In this document: positions 25,506 through 35,029 of the stretch, piece by piece | How positions within the stretch are numbered: the first letter of the stretch is position 1 | How the letters are laid out: every line of letters begins with the position of its first letter | From: Bacteroidota bacterium | Lineage (GTDB): Bacteria > Bacteroidota > Bacteroidia > Flavobacteriales > Flavobacteriaceae | DNA: 57,167 nucleotides | Assembly: GCA_027621175.1 (NCBI GenBank) | Contig: JAQCCM010000008.1 | Location: 1-57,167 of the forward strand | Direction of reading: 5' to 3' | Made by a program: the position numbers and the translations under genes | The notes under the pieces: model-generated | What the model saw: only the letters and a program-made list of their open reading frames with translations | What the model was told of the DNA's origin: nothing | Databases searched by the model: none

Positions 25506-27302
25506 ATGAATCATATTCGAAATTTCTGTATTATCGCGCACATCGACCACGGTAAAAGCACACTTGCCGATAGGCTGCTTGATGCCACGGGTGCCGTAAC
25601 CGACAGAGAAAAACAAGACCAGTTGTTGGACAACATGGATTTGGAACGCGAGCGCGGTATTACCATTAAGTCACACGCCATTCAAATGAATTATGAGCTT
25701 GACGGTGAGTCTTATGTGTTTAACTTGATTGATACGCCCGGCCACGTCGATTTTTCGTACGAAGTGTCTCGTTCTATTGCCGCTTGCGAGGGTGCCCTTT
25801 TGGTTGTTGATGCTGCACAAAGCATTCAGGCACAAACCATTTCTAACCTTTATTTGGCACTCGAAAACGACTTAGAAATTATTCCTGTACTCAACAAAGT
25901 AGATTTGCCATCGGCAAACCCTGAAGAAGTTACCGACGATATTGTGGATTTGTTGGGCTGCGATGCCAATGAAATCATTCATGCCTCTGCTAAAACGGGG
26001 TTAGGAATTGACGCACTACTCCGCGCCATTGTAGAACGCGTACCTGCACCCAAAGGCGATGTGAATGCACCGCTTCAAGCACTTATTTTTGATTCTGTAT
26101 ATAATCCCTTTCGAGGAGTGGAAACCTATTTCCGTATTTTTAATGGAAAAATCAGCAAGGGCGAACAGGTGCGGTTTATGGCAACTCAAAAAAATTATTT
26201 TGCGGATGAGATTGGTGCACTAAAACTCAAACAAGAGCCACGTAAACAAATGCTTGCCGGCGATGTGGGCTACCTGATTACCGGAGTAAAAGAGGCTAAA
26301 GAAGTAAAAGTGGGTGATACGATTACCTCATTAGCAAAACCCACCGAAGAAGCTATTGAGGGTTTTGAAGAAGTAAAGCCAATGGTTTTTGCTGGGATTT
26401 ACCCTATTGATACTGAAGATTACGAAGAGCTGCGTGCCTCTATGGAAAAGTTACAGCTCAACGACGCCTCCTTGGTGTTTGCTCCCGAAAGTTCAGCGGC
26501 ACTTGGTTTTGGATTCCGTTGTGGGTTTTTAGGTATGTTGCACTTGGAAATTATTCAAGAACGTTTGGAGCGGGAGTTTAATATGACCGTGATTACAACG
26601 GTACCCAACGTGTCGTATCACGCCTACACCAAGAAAAATCCAAACGATATTTTAACTGTGAATAATCCTTCGGATTTACCTGATCCCTCTGTTGTAGATC
26701 GTGTAGAAGAGCCGTTTATTAAGGCTACCATCATTACCAAATCGGATTTTGTAGGAAATGTAATGAGTCTGTGTATTGAAAAGCGCGGCATCATAACCAA
26801 CCAAACCTACCTAACAACAGAGCGTGTAGAATTGCTGTTTGACTTGCCTTTGGCTGAAATTGTCTTCGATTTCTATGATCGTTTAAAATCTGTTTCTAAG
26901 GGGTATGCGTCTTTTGATTACAGTCCTATAGGAATGCGTCAGTCGAAATTAGTGCGTGTAGATGTATTGCTAAACGGCAATTCTGTGGACGCGCTTTCTG
27001 CGCTTGTGCACACAGACAATGCTTACGGGCTTGGTAAAAAAATCTGCGAAAAGCTTCAAAAAATGATTCCCCGCCAGCAATTTGATATTCCTATTCAAGC
27101 GGCTATTGGAGCGAAAATTATTGCCCGAGAAACAGTAAAAGCCGTTAGGAAAGATGTAACAGCAAAATGTTACGGAGGTGACATCAGCCGAAAACGAAAA
27201 CTCTTAGAGCGTCAGAAAAAAGGGAAAAAGAAAATGCGCCAAATTGGAAATGTAGAAATTCCACAACAAGCGTTTATGGCAGTGCTCAAGCTTAACGAGT
27301 AG
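25506..27302 (+). CDS. lepA: Elongation factor 4 (LepA)
   Basis: 598 residues from ATG 25506, where the conserved [18 protein letters not shown] begins; the frame is open further upstream but that part crosses the promoter. G1 [10 protein letters not shown]2 [10 protein letters not shown]3 DTPGHVDF, G4 NKVDLP and G5-like SAKTG are all present. The LepA-specific C-terminal region ends in [21 protein letters not shown]. It back-translocates or remodels stalled ribosomes. Confidence 0.98.
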   Translation: MNHIRNFCIIAHIDHGKSTLADRLLDATGAVTDREKQDQLLDNMDLERERGITIKSHAIQMNYELDGESYVFNLIDTPGHVDFSYEVSRSIAACEGALLVVDAAQSIQAQTISNLYLALENDLEIIPVLNKVDLPSANPEEVTDDIVDLLGCDANEIIHASAKTGLGIDALLRAIVERVPAPKGDVNAPLQALIFDSVYNPFRGVETYFRIFNGKISKGEQVRFMATQKNYFADEIGALKLKQEPRKQMLAGDVGYLITGVKEAKEVKVGDTITSLAKPTEEAIEGFEEVKPMVFAGIYPIDTEDYEELRASMEKLQLNDASLVFAPESSAALGFGFRCGFLGMLHLEIIQERLEREFNMTVITTVPNVSYHAYTKKNPNDILTVNNPSDLPDPSVVDRVEEPFIKATIITKSDFVGNVMSLCIEKRGIITNQTYLTTERVELLFDLPLAEIVFDFYDRLKSVSKGYASFDYSPIGMRQSKLVRVDVLLNGNSVDALSALVHTDNAYGLGKKICEKLQKMIPRQQFDIPIQAAIGAKIIARETVKAVRKDVTAKCYGGDISRKRKLLERQKKGKKKMRQIGNVEIPQQAFMAVLKLNE

Positions 27303-27310
27303 GCTTAGCT

Positions 27311-28024
27311 TTACATATTATCTTGGATCAGCTCGATTGATTTTTTTGCAAAACGAACTCCCATTTTTTTGTACCCTTCAACAGACATATGCAAGTCGTT
27401 TTTGATCTCTTCCCCCTTAAAGTTTAATCCTTCGTTCAGGTCATCGGTGTTTATCCAACCGAAGCGTGGGCTTGTGTTCGCCAATGCAACTTGTACATCT
27501 CTTATCTTTGTCCAGTGCGGTGCTACGTTATTTGTCATATCAAAATCACTAAGCCTGCCTATAACCATATTGATGTTTTCGTAGCTCAAGTCTCTGACAA
27601 GTTGCTTATAAACACGCATTAAATTCTCCGCATATGCGTCTGAAAGGCTTTCTCGAGCATCTCGCTCTCCTTGCATCCAAACTAATGTTATTGTAGCTAT
27701 TTGATTGTTGCCAATTGCTTTTTTTGTTTTTGAGATAAGGGGGGTATATAAATTGGGTAAATTTCTTTTGGGGTTTTCAAACGCTTTTAATTCCCAATCA
27801 TCAAACCAACACCTGATAGGTTTTCCTCCTTTAGCGTCTTTAACAACGATCACATTTTCATCTCCAAATACGCTAGCAACGGTTTCTGTGAATGTTTTCG
27901 GGTTTAATGCCTGCATATTAGACTGTCCCGAGAGAATGAATAGGTGCTTACCCTGTGCGCTCAACAATAATGGTAAAAAGAGAAAAAAAAGGAATGCTTG
28001 ATATCGTTTTATATTTATTGACAT
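27311..28024 (-). CDS. Secreted carbohydrate esterase, sialate O-acetylesterase (SASA) type
   Basis: 237 residues from ATG 28024, chosen because a signal peptide follows (KRYQAFLFFLFLPLLLSAQG). FILSGQSNMQAL is the GQSN nucleophile-serine block, ITLVWMQGERDAR is block III (QGE), and NDLHMSVEGYKKMG supplies the Asp/His pair. These are the marks of SGNH-like SASA/CE6 esterases, which deacetylate sugars. Substrate unknown; periplasmic or secreted. It stands alone, convergent with lepA. Confidence 0.82.
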   Translation of the reverse strand: MSINIKRYQAFLFFLFLPLLLSAQGKHLFILSGQSNMQALNPKTFTETVASVFGDENVIVVKDAKGGKPIRCWFDDWELKAFENPKRNLPNLYTPLISKTKKAIGNNQIATITLVWMQGERDARESLSDAYAENLMRVYKQLVRDLSYENINMVIGRLSDFDMTNNVAPHWTKIRDVQVALANTSPRFGWINTDDLNEGLNFKGEEIKNDLHMSVEGYKKMGVRFAKKSIELIQDNM

Positions 28025-28101
28025 TATGTTGTTTTCTGTAAATATACTTATTCTTCGTTGGCTGTTTTCGGCCATCCCAACTTTTTCCTATATTTTAGCG
28101 T

Positions 28102-28950
28102 ATGCACAAAACCGAGTATAACACGATTGTTGTTGGTGTGGCGTTTTCTCCGAATTTGAAAGCCAATGTTTTCGAGGCGCTTCGTATGAGCGTCTTGTTT
28201 GATGCTTCTTTGGTAATGGTGCATGTAGGTGAAAATACCGATGAAAAGGAAACTGCGCTTCAAAAAATCATTTCCTCTTTTCAAGAGTCCCTTCCAAAAT
28301 ATGCTGTGTTGTGGAAAGCGGGTCAGCCCGCTGAGGTACTGTTAAACGCTTGCGTAGATGAACATGCAGATTTGCTCATCTTAGGAGCACTTCAACGCGA
28401 GGGGTTATTAAAATATTATATCGGCTCTGTGGCGCGAAAACTTACACGAAAATGTCCTTGTGATGTGTTGCTGCTTATAAAACCTTCTGTTGAGCGCAAG
28501 CCCTGTTCCTATGCGGTTGTAAATGGTTTGGCGCATGAAAAAACAGAAAGAGCCATTTACCGTGCGTTTTATGTGTTGCACGCGCTTGGTGCTTCCCGCC
28601 TTACGATTGTAGAAGAAATTTCAGAAGAAGATGTTGCGGTTAAAGTTGATGACGACCGGGGGTTAAGAAGGTCCAATATTATTAAAGAGCGTATCAAATT
28701 GCGTGAAGATTCGCGGGTGAAGAAAATTTTGAGCCAAATCCCAAATACATATACAACGGCTGTGGGACACGATGTTCAGCCTATATTTGGTCGGAGGGGA
28801 TATTCCATAGGGCATTTTGCCCGTGTTAAGCGCGCTGATTTATTGATCATGAACGCTCCACAAAAACACAGCCTTTGGGATCGAATTTTTCCCCATGATC
28901 TCGAGTATATTTTATCTGATTTACCCACTGATGTTTTAATTGTACGCTGA
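28102..28950 (+). CDS. Tandem universal stress protein
   Basis: 282 residues with two Usp-like halves. The first (~1-135) starts YNTIVVGVAFSPN and ends LLILGALQREG, YYIGSVARKL, PCDVLLLIKP; the ATP-binding G-2x-G-9x-G(S/T) motif is partly lost because the second Gly is missing. The second (~145-282) is more divergent and ends LPTDVLIVR. It overlaps the SulP start by one base (TGATG). Usp genes next to SulP or other transporters are often thought to regulate them; that is inference here. Confidence 0.85.
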   Translation: MHKTEYNTIVVGVAFSPNLKANVFEALRMSVLFDASLVMVHVGENTDEKETALQKIISSFQESLPKYAVLWKAGQPAEVLLNACVDEHADLLILGALQREGLLKYYIGSVARKLTRKCPCDVLLLIKPSVERKPCSYAVVNGLAHEKTERAIYRAFYVLHALGASRLTIVEEISEEDVAVKVDDDRGLRRSNIIKERIKLREDSRVKKILSQIPNTYTTAVGHDVQPIFGRRGYSIGHFARVKRADLLIMNAPQKHSLWDRIFPHDLEYILSDLPTDVLIVR

Positions 28951-31142
28951 TGGCAAAATCTTCCATATTTTCCGGGCTTCATAGAAACATCTTTGCTGGT
29001 TTTGTTGTGTCGCTTATTGCCTTGCCTTTGGCGCTTGGTTTGGCAGTAGCTTCGGGGTTCCCTATGGTTGCGGGCATAGTTACTGCGGTTGTGGGCGGTG
29101 TAATCGTTTCTGTTTTTGGTGGGTCGCATGTAACTATTACAGGGCCCGGTTATGGTTTAGTAGTTGTGCTGCTTAGTGCTGTGGCCGTTTTGGGTGATGG
29201 TGATATGCAAGCAGGCTATTTGTATGCCTTATCGGCGGTTATTTTTTCAGGTGGGGTGCTCCTGCTTTTTGGTTTTTTACGTTTTGGTGCGCTAAGCGAT
29301 TTTTTTCCTGCTTCCGCAATACAGGGTATGTTGTCGGCTATAGGAGTTACGCTTTTGGTAAAGCAATTTTATGTCATGCTTGGCGATATGAAAACCAAAG
29401 GCACTGTTGTGGAGCTTTTGGTTGGTGTTCCCGATTTAGTAAAATCTTTAAACGTTGCTCCTTCGGGGCAACTTTATGCTGTGGGTATTGGTCTAGTCAG
29501 CTTATCGATTATGCTTTTCTACAGCAAAATAACCAATCGTTTTTTTAGACTTATTCCTGCTCCCATGTGGGTTATTCTGTTGGCGCTTGGCTTTGATGCA
29601 TACTTTGCTGTTGTTGGTGTTGGAAATCCAATTAGCAAAAAGCTGCTTATTTCCCTGCCTAACGATATGCTAACTTCTGTACCAACACCTAATTTCTCTA
29701 AATGGAAAGAGCCTGTTTTTTGGGGAATTGTGTTGTCTATTACGTTAGTTTCAAGTATAGAATCGCTATTAAGCATAAAGGCGGTAGATAAGCTCGATCC
29801 TGAAAAACGACGTTCAAACATCAACAAAGACATGAAGGCGTTGGGGATCGCTACTATTGTTAGTGGTTTTTTAGGCGGAATGAATGTAGGTACGGTGATC
29901 TCTAGAAGTTCGGTTAATGTAAACAATCAAGCGACAAATCGTTCTTCGAACTTTTTCCATGCTGTTTTTCTGCTGTTGTTTATTATTGTTTTTCAATCCC
30001 AATTGGGGAAAATCCCGTTTACTGCTTTGGCGGCAATTTTAGTGTATACCGGATATAAGCTCACGGCACCCGCCATTTTTGTGCGTATGTATCAAATCGG
30101 TAAAGAACAGTTGTTCATTTTTTTAACGACGCTTATCGCCACCCTAGTCACCGATTTGATTTCGGGAATTTTAATCGGGTTGCTTGCTACATTTGTGGTG
30201 CACGTACTGCTTAACAAGGCGTTTTGGTTGTTCTCGCGTAACCTGCTCAAACCCAATGTCCTGATGTACAAAGAGGCAGAAACGCAAAGCTATTATGTGG
30301 GGGTAATTCACTTTTGTACATTTTTGAATTTTTATAAGCTCAAAGCCAAATTGGATATGATCCCGCAGACCGATAAGGTTGTGGTTGATTTTTCACTCTG
30401 TTCTTTTGTAGATCACACTGTTCAAGAAAGTTTACATAACTATGAGGAGCTTTTTGTGCGCAAAGGGGGGGTAGTTGAAATTATTGGGTTAGATGTTCAT
30501 GAAACCGACTCTAGTCACCCGTTTGCGGTACGTACATTACGCCCCATACAAGGGTTGCGTGTTTTTGGTGGCGGCAAAACAAAACGACAACAACAATTAG
30601 AGGCACTGGCAGAACAGAAAGGTTGGTCTTACAATGCTTCGCCAAACACCCAAAAACACCTCCTTCGTGATCATTTAGGTTACGAAACCACGTCTGTTGA
30701 GGGGGTTTACAATACATTATCAAGTCCAAACAAGCAGGTGTCTTTGTTTGATATCACATACAGCGAAGGGGTGTTTATTGCCAAAGAGAGTGTTCAAACA
30801 ACCCTGTTGCGTGTAAAACTTGCTACGCCTGTACCGGTATTTTCCTTTGATAGAGAGATGCTTCTAGAAAAACTGTCGTATTTGGCAGGTTTCCACGATA
30901 TTGATTTTCCTGAGCATCCTGAGTTTTCTGACGACTTTTATGTCCGGGGAAACAACCCTGAAAAGGTGCGCGAATTCTTTACGGTTGAACTAATTTCGTT
31001 TTTTTCCGCATACGGGTTTTACCACATTCTGTGTAATGGCAAAGAATTGATTGTGCGCCAGTTCTTACGCCCTGCCTCACCCGCTGAAGCTACTGCCATG
31101 ATTGCGTTTGGGCTTGCACTCAAAAAAAGGATAGACGGATAA
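28950..31142 (+). CDS. SulP-family anion transporter with STAS and an extra C-terminal domain
   Basis: 730 residues. SulP core ~1-430 with about 12-14 helices: FVVSLIALPLALGLAVASG (TM1, typical AxPxxLxxAxxSG region), GLVVVLLSAVAV and SSIESLLSIKAVDKLDP. A STAS domain occupies ~450-520 (KVVVDFSLCSFVDHTVQESL). From ~597 to 730 there is a further soluble domain containing DIDFPEHPEFSDDFYVRGNN near 650, not part of usual SulP proteins. Bicarbonate or sulfate are possible substrates. It is translationally coupled to the Usp gene. Confidence 0.9.
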   Translation: MAKSSIFSGLHRNIFAGFVVSLIALPLALGLAVASGFPMVAGIVTAVVGGVIVSVFGGSHVTITGPGYGLVVVLLSAVAVLGDGDMQAGYLYALSAVIFSGGVLLLFGFLRFGALSDFFPASAIQGMLSAIGVTLLVKQFYVMLGDMKTKGTVVELLVGVPDLVKSLNVAPSGQLYAVGIGLVSLSIMLFYSKITNRFFRLIPAPMWVILLALGFDAYFAVVGVGNPISKKLLISLPNDMLTSVPTPNFSKWKEPVFWGIVLSITLVSSIESLLSIKAVDKLDPEKRRSNINKDMKALGIATIVSGFLGGMNVGTVISRSSVNVNNQATNRSSNFFHAVFLLLFIIVFQSQLGKIPFTALAAILVYTGYKLTAPAIFVRMYQIGKEQLFIFLTTLIATLVTDLISGILIGLLATFVVHVLLNKAFWLFSRNLLKPNVLMYKEAETQSYYVGVIHFCTFLNFYKLKAKLDMIPQTDKVVVDFSLCSFVDHTVQESLHNYEELFVRKGGVVEIIGLDVHETDSSHPFAVRTLRPIQGLRVFGGGKTKRQQQLEALAEQKGWSYNASPNTQKHLLRDHLGYETTSVEGVYNTLSSPNKQVSLFDITYSEGVFIAKESVQTTLLRVKLATPVPVFSFDREMLLEKLSYLAGFHDIDFPEHPEFSDDFYVRGNNPEKVREFFTVELISFFSAYGFYHILCNGKELIVRQFLRPASPAEATAMIAFGLALKKRIDG

Positions 31143-31164
31143 AACTTTTGTAACTTCGTTAAAT

Positions 31165-32028
31165 ATGAAGCTTCATGCTATAGAAACGGGGAATTTTAAG
31201 TTGGACGGGGGTGCCATGTTTGGTGTTGTCCCGAAGGCGCTGTGGAGTAGAACCAACCCTGCCGATGACAAAAACCGTATTGAGCTTGCAGCACGCTCAT
31301 TACTTATAGAAGACGGGAATCGACTTATTTTGATTGATGCTGGTATGGGCAACAAACAAGACGAGAAATTTTTTCGTCATTATGGGTTATGGGGAAATCA
31401 TACCCTAGAAAAGTCATTGAGAGAGGCTGGGTTTTATTGTGAAGACATTACCGATGTGTTTTTAACCCATTTACATTTTGACCATTGCGGTGGTGCGGTG
31501 CGATGGAATAAAAACCGAACGGGTTACGAGTTGACATTTCCAAATGCTACATATTGGAGCAATAAGGCGCATTGGGAGTGGGCTACAAAACCTAATGCGC
31601 GTGAAAAAGCTTCTTTTTTAACTGAAAATTTATTGCCTATTCAAGAAAGTGGACAGCTGCGTTTTGTCTCTACTTCAAACGCACATTTTGTTTCTAAAAC
31701 AGAGCTTGGCTTTGGTGTTTTATTTGTGGATGGTCATACCGAAAAGCAAATGATTCCACATATCAAGCATAAGGGAAAAACGGTTGTGTTTTCCGCGGAC
31801 CTTTTGCCTACGGCGGGGCATTTGCCACTGCCCTATGTCATGGGGTATGATGTGCGTCCACTTGAAACACTTAAAGAAAAACACCTTTTTTTAACAAATG
31901 CCGCAGATAATCAATTTTTACTTTTTTTGCAGCACGATGCTCACAATCCGATCATTTCCGTGCAACACACAGAAAAAGGAGTCCGCTTGTTGGACTCTTT
32001 GCCTATTGAAACCTTAAACCCCATTTAA
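31165..32028 (+). CDS. MBL-fold metallo-hydrolase
   Basis: 287 residues. The zinc motif THLHFDHCGG (HxHxDH) is near residue 102 and further ligands are in FVDGHTEKQM and FSADLLPTAGH. It has no signal peptide. The closest types I know are the quorum-quenching lactonase/AttM-like or general MBL hydrolases; the substrate cannot be told. It lies 22 bases after sulP and 3 bases before the M1 peptidase gene, so it may share their transcript. Confidence 0.87.
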   Translation: MKLHAIETGNFKLDGGAMFGVVPKALWSRTNPADDKNRIELAARSLLIEDGNRLILIDAGMGNKQDEKFFRHYGLWGNHTLEKSLREAGFYCEDITDVFLTHLHFDHCGGAVRWNKNRTGYELTFPNATYWSNKAHWEWATKPNAREKASFLTENLLPIQESGQLRFVSTSNAHFVSKTELGFGVLFVDGHTEKQMIPHIKHKGKTVVFSADLLPTAGHLPLPYVMGYDVRPLETLKEKHLFLTNAADNQFLLFLQHDAHNPIISVQHTEKGVRLLDSLPIETLNPI

Positions 32029-32031
32029 ATT

Positions 32032-33867
32032 ATGAGACCCTTTTTCCTTATCCTTTTTAGCGTATCACTTTTTGCGCAACCCCAGCCAGGCTATTGGCAA
32101 CAGCACGTAAATTATACTATGGAAGTAGATGTGGATGTGAAAAAGTTTCGCTATTCTGGGACACAAGAGTTGGTCTATACCAATAAATCGCCAGACACCC
32201 TGAAGCGTGTTTTTTACCATTTGTATTTTAATGCCTTTCAACCCAATAGTGAAATGGATGTCAGGTCTCGAAGTATTGTTGATCCAGACAGACGGATTGG
32301 TGCACGCATTGAAAAATTAAACCCCGATGAGGTCGGTTATTTACACGCCACCTCTCTTGTTCAAGACGGTAAATCTTTGTCTTTTCAAGAGGAAGAAACA
32401 CTTTTAGTCGTTCCACTTGCTACACCACTTGCACCAGGCGAGAGCACTACACTTTCTATGACATTTGAAGGACAAGTGCCTGTACAAATTCGCCGAAGTG
32501 GTCGGAATAGCAAAGAGGGGGTAGCCCTTTCTATGACGCAATGGTATCCAAAATTAGCAGAATACGATCACGAGGGCTGGCACACCAACCCTTATATTGG
32601 ACGTGAGTTTCACGGGGTTTGGGGAGGTTTTGATGTAAAACTAAGCCTTGATAAACGTTATGTGGTAGGCGGCACAGGTTATTTACAAAATCCCGAAGAG
32701 GTGGGTCATGGCTATGCAGAGAAAACCAAAAAGGTAAAAGGTAAAAAATTGACCTGGCACTTTGTTGCTCCCGATATTCATGATTTTGCTTGGGCCGCTG
32801 ATCCCGATTATATCCATGATGTTGCAGAAGGACCTAATGGTGTGGCGCTTCATTTCCTTTACAAAAACAATCCAAAGATCATTGACAACTGGAAGCGTTT
32901 ACAGTCTGATACAGCAAAACTGATGTCCTTTTTTAACAGCGCCATTGGACCTTACCCGTATAAACAATATACCGTTTTACAAGGGGGTGATGGCGGTATG
33001 GAATACGCTATGTGTACTTTAATTACAGGCGAGCGTAGCTATAATAGTTTGTATGGTGTTACTTCACATGAGTTGGCGCATTCTTGGTTTCAGCACGTGC
33101 TGGCGTTTAACGAATCTAAATACGCTTGGATGGACGAAGGATTTACCGTTTTTTTGGATGCTTTGGGCGAGCAAGGGTTAAACGGAAACACAGAGGCTTT
33201 TGCTCCGGCATATGATGATTATCGCGTGTTGGTGGAGAAAGGGTTGGAAGAGCCTCTAACCACGCACGCCGACAGGTTTGATACCAATATTGCTTACCGC
33301 ACAGCGAGTTACGATAAAGGCGCGGTGTTTTTAAGTCAATTGGCATATATTATTGGGCCTGCAGCAGTTATATCTTCGTTACAAAAGTTTTATACAGAAT
33401 TTGCATTTACGCATCCAACACCTAACGATTTTAAACGCATTGCTGAAAAAGTTTCGGGCATTCAATTAGAATGGTATCTCAACGACTGGACGCGCACCAC
33501 TAAAACAATAGATTACAGCATAAAAAGCGTAAAACCTATGGGAGAACAAACGGAAATTATATTAGAAAGGATTGGTGCTATGGGGATGCCTGTTGATTTA
33601 GGGGTGTTATATAATGACGGCAAACAAGCGATACATTATATTCCATTGCAAATGATGTTCGGACAAAAACCGCCTTTGGAAGGAGTTTCAGAGTGGAAAG
33701 TAGAAAAAGATTGGGCTTGGGCGCGTCCAACCTACACTCTTATAATAGATGCTCCTTATGATAAAATTTCACAAGTTCGTATAGACCCAACTGGGTTGAT
33801 GGCGGATATTGATTTAAGCAACAATGTTTTCGAAAACACCCAACGAAATAACACAACTGAAGAGTAA
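32032..33867 (+). CDS. Secreted M1 family aminopeptidase
   Basis: 611 residues with a signal peptide (MRPFFLILFSVSLFAQ). The gluzincin motif HELAHSWFQHVLAFNESKY supplies both histidines and the distal zinc-binding Glu, and GDGGMEYAMCT is a variant of the GxMEN exopeptidase motif (here G-M-E-Y). C-terminal segments are beta-rich. It probably trims peptides in the periplasm or outside. Its last 44 bases overlap rnpA in another frame. Confidence 0.92.
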   Translation: MRPFFLILFSVSLFAQPQPGYWQQHVNYTMEVDVDVKKFRYSGTQELVYTNKSPDTLKRVFYHLYFNAFQPNSEMDVRSRSIVDPDRRIGARIEKLNPDEVGYLHATSLVQDGKSLSFQEEETLLVVPLATPLAPGESTTLSMTFEGQVPVQIRRSGRNSKEGVALSMTQWYPKLAEYDHEGWHTNPYIGREFHGVWGGFDVKLSLDKRYVVGGTGYLQNPEEVGHGYAEKTKKVKGKKLTWHFVAPDIHDFAWAADPDYIHDVAEGPNGVALHFLYKNNPKIIDNWKRLQSDTAKLMSFFNSAIGPYPYKQYTVLQGGDGGMEYAMCTLITGERSYNSLYGVTSHELAHSWFQHVLAFNESKYAWMDEGFTVFLDALGEQGLNGNTEAFAPAYDDYRVLVEKGLEEPLTTHADRFDTNIAYRTASYDKGAVFLSQLAYIIGPAAVISSLQKFYTEFAFTHPTPNDFKRIAEKVSGIQLEWYLNDWTRTTKTIDYSIKSVKPMGEQTEIILERIGAMGMPVDLGVLYNDGKQAIHYIPLQMMFGQKPPLEGVSEWKVEKDWAWARPTYTLIIDAPYDKISQVRIDPTGLMADIDLSNNVFENTQRNNTTEE

Positions 33868-34183
33868 GAAAGCAATAGAGGCACTTTTTGCTGAAGGAGT
33901 TCACTTACGAAAAAGACCGATTAAGCTTGTTTGTGAGGTTAATCCGTCTGGTGTTTTAACTTTAGGGTTTGGGGTTTCCAAACGTCTTTTTCCAAAGGCA
34001 GTTGACAGAAACCGTATTAAACGTCTCATGCGAGAGCAATTTAAATTGTTACGCTCTGAGGACGCATACGATGTGTTTTATGGAAGTGGTTTTTTTATTT
34101 TTGAGGGGCGAGAACTCCCTACTTTAGCAGTACTTGAAAAGCCTATGCAAGAGCTTATTTCTAGCTGGCGTTCCGTGAAATGA
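33824..34183 (+). CDS. rnpA: Ribonuclease P protein component
   Basis: 119 residues. The RNR signature is clear: FPKAVDRNRIKRLMREQFKLL around residues 57-76, preceded by GFGVSKRL. The basic protein assists the RNase P RNA in tRNA 5' maturation. It overlaps the M1 peptidase gene by 44 bases and the convergent GNAT gene by 23 bases. The usual neighbour rpmH is not here. Confidence 0.93.
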   Translation: MFSKTPNEITQLKSKKAIEALFAEGVHLRKRPIKLVCEVNPSGVLTLGFGVSKRLFPKAVDRNRIKRLMREQFKLLRSEDAYDVFYGSGFFIFEGRELPTLAVLEKPMQELISSWRSVK

Positions 34184-34604
34184 GCAACATTGGAATATGA
34201 GGAATGCCATCTTCTAAATAACCCGTCCCCGATTGCGTAAAGCCTAAAGACTCGTAAAAGGTTTTTAAATGTTCTTGAGCTGAAATAAAAACCTCCTTTT
34301 CTGCAGGGATTAGAGCAATACATTTTTCCATTAATCGCTGTCCGATGTGTTTTCCCCGACGTTCTTTTTTTACCAACACCCGCCCAATACTACATGGTGA
34401 TTCGTGTAAAAAAACTCGCGCATATCCTATTAATTGATTTTTATCGAAAGCACAAACGTGTAGCGCTTCTTTATCTTTTCCATCCGTATCCAAATATGCA
34501 CATTCTTGCTCAACAATAAAAACTTCAGCGCGAAGCGCTAAAATCGTATAAAGCACTTCCGTGGTAAGTTCTTCCCAGCTAAAAAGTTGCCATGTTAGCA
34601 ACAT
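34161..34604 (-). CDS. GNAT acetyltransferase, ElaA type
   Basis: 147 residues. ALRAEVFIVEQECAYLDTDG is the ElaA-family N-terminal block (LRxxVFVVEQ..Y.D.DG), IGRVLVKKERRGKHIGQRLM is the acetyl-CoA-binding motif A, and ISAQEHLKTFYESLGF is the usual end. The acceptor is unknown. Its start overlaps the end of rpiB by 10 bases on the same strand; its end overlaps rnpA tail to tail. Confidence 0.9.
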   Translation of the reverse strand: MLLTWQLFSWEELTTEVLYTILALRAEVFIVEQECAYLDTDGKDKEALHVCAFDKNQLIGYARVFLHESPCSIGRVLVKKERRGKHIGQRLMEKCIALIPAEKEVFISAQEHLKTFYESLGFTQSGTGYLEDGIPHIPMLLISRNAS

Positions 34605-35029
34605 TGTGAAATTTTATTTACCCTATTTGCGTGTCTACCCCCCTCAAAATCTGTGGCTAAAAAGGTTTTTACCATATCTTTTGCAACCTGTTCCGAAACA
34701 AAACGGGCAGGAATACTTAAAATATTAGCATTGTTGTGTTGACGCGCCAATGCACTAAGCTCAGTTGTCCAACATAAGGCTGATCGAATTTCAGGGTATT
34801 TGTTTGCTGTCATATTTGCCCCGTTTCCACTACCACAAATAATAATACCTAAATCTGCTTTTCCATCGCGAACGTCTGCAGCAACAGGATGTATAAAATC
34901 GGGATAATCTACGCTGTCTGTAGTGTCTGTTCCGTGGTTGTGATATGTATGCCCTAACTCCGTAAGTAAAACAAATAATTTTTTTTTAAGTTCGGGGCCT
35001 GCGTGATCATTGCCAATTGCTATGTGCAT
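34595..35029 (-). CDS. rpiB: Ribose-5-phosphate isomerase B
   Basis: 144 residues. IGNDHAGPELKK at the start, NHGTDTTDSVDYPDF and the phosphate loop ICGSGNGANMTANK are diagnostic of RpiB. In place of the usual catalytic Cys in CGTGxG the motif is IICGSGNG, so the Cys is kept. It interconverts ribose-5-phosphate and ribulose-5-phosphate in the pentose phosphate pathway. It diverges from rnr across the AT-rich gap. Confidence 0.95.
   Translation of the reverse strand: MHIAIGNDHAGPELKKKLFVLLTELGHTYHNHGTDTTDSVDYPDFIHPVAADVRDGKADLGIIICGSGNGANMTANKYPEIRSALCWTTELSALARQHNNANILSIPARFVSEQVAKDMVKTFLATDFEGGRHANRVNKISQCC

Noticed and set aside
33091-33102. Palindrome CAGCACGTGCTG resembling a parS core
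   Set aside because: Only the CACGTG core agrees; flanks are not GTTNC/GNAAC, and it encodes the conserved HSWFQHVLAF region of the M1 peptidase.
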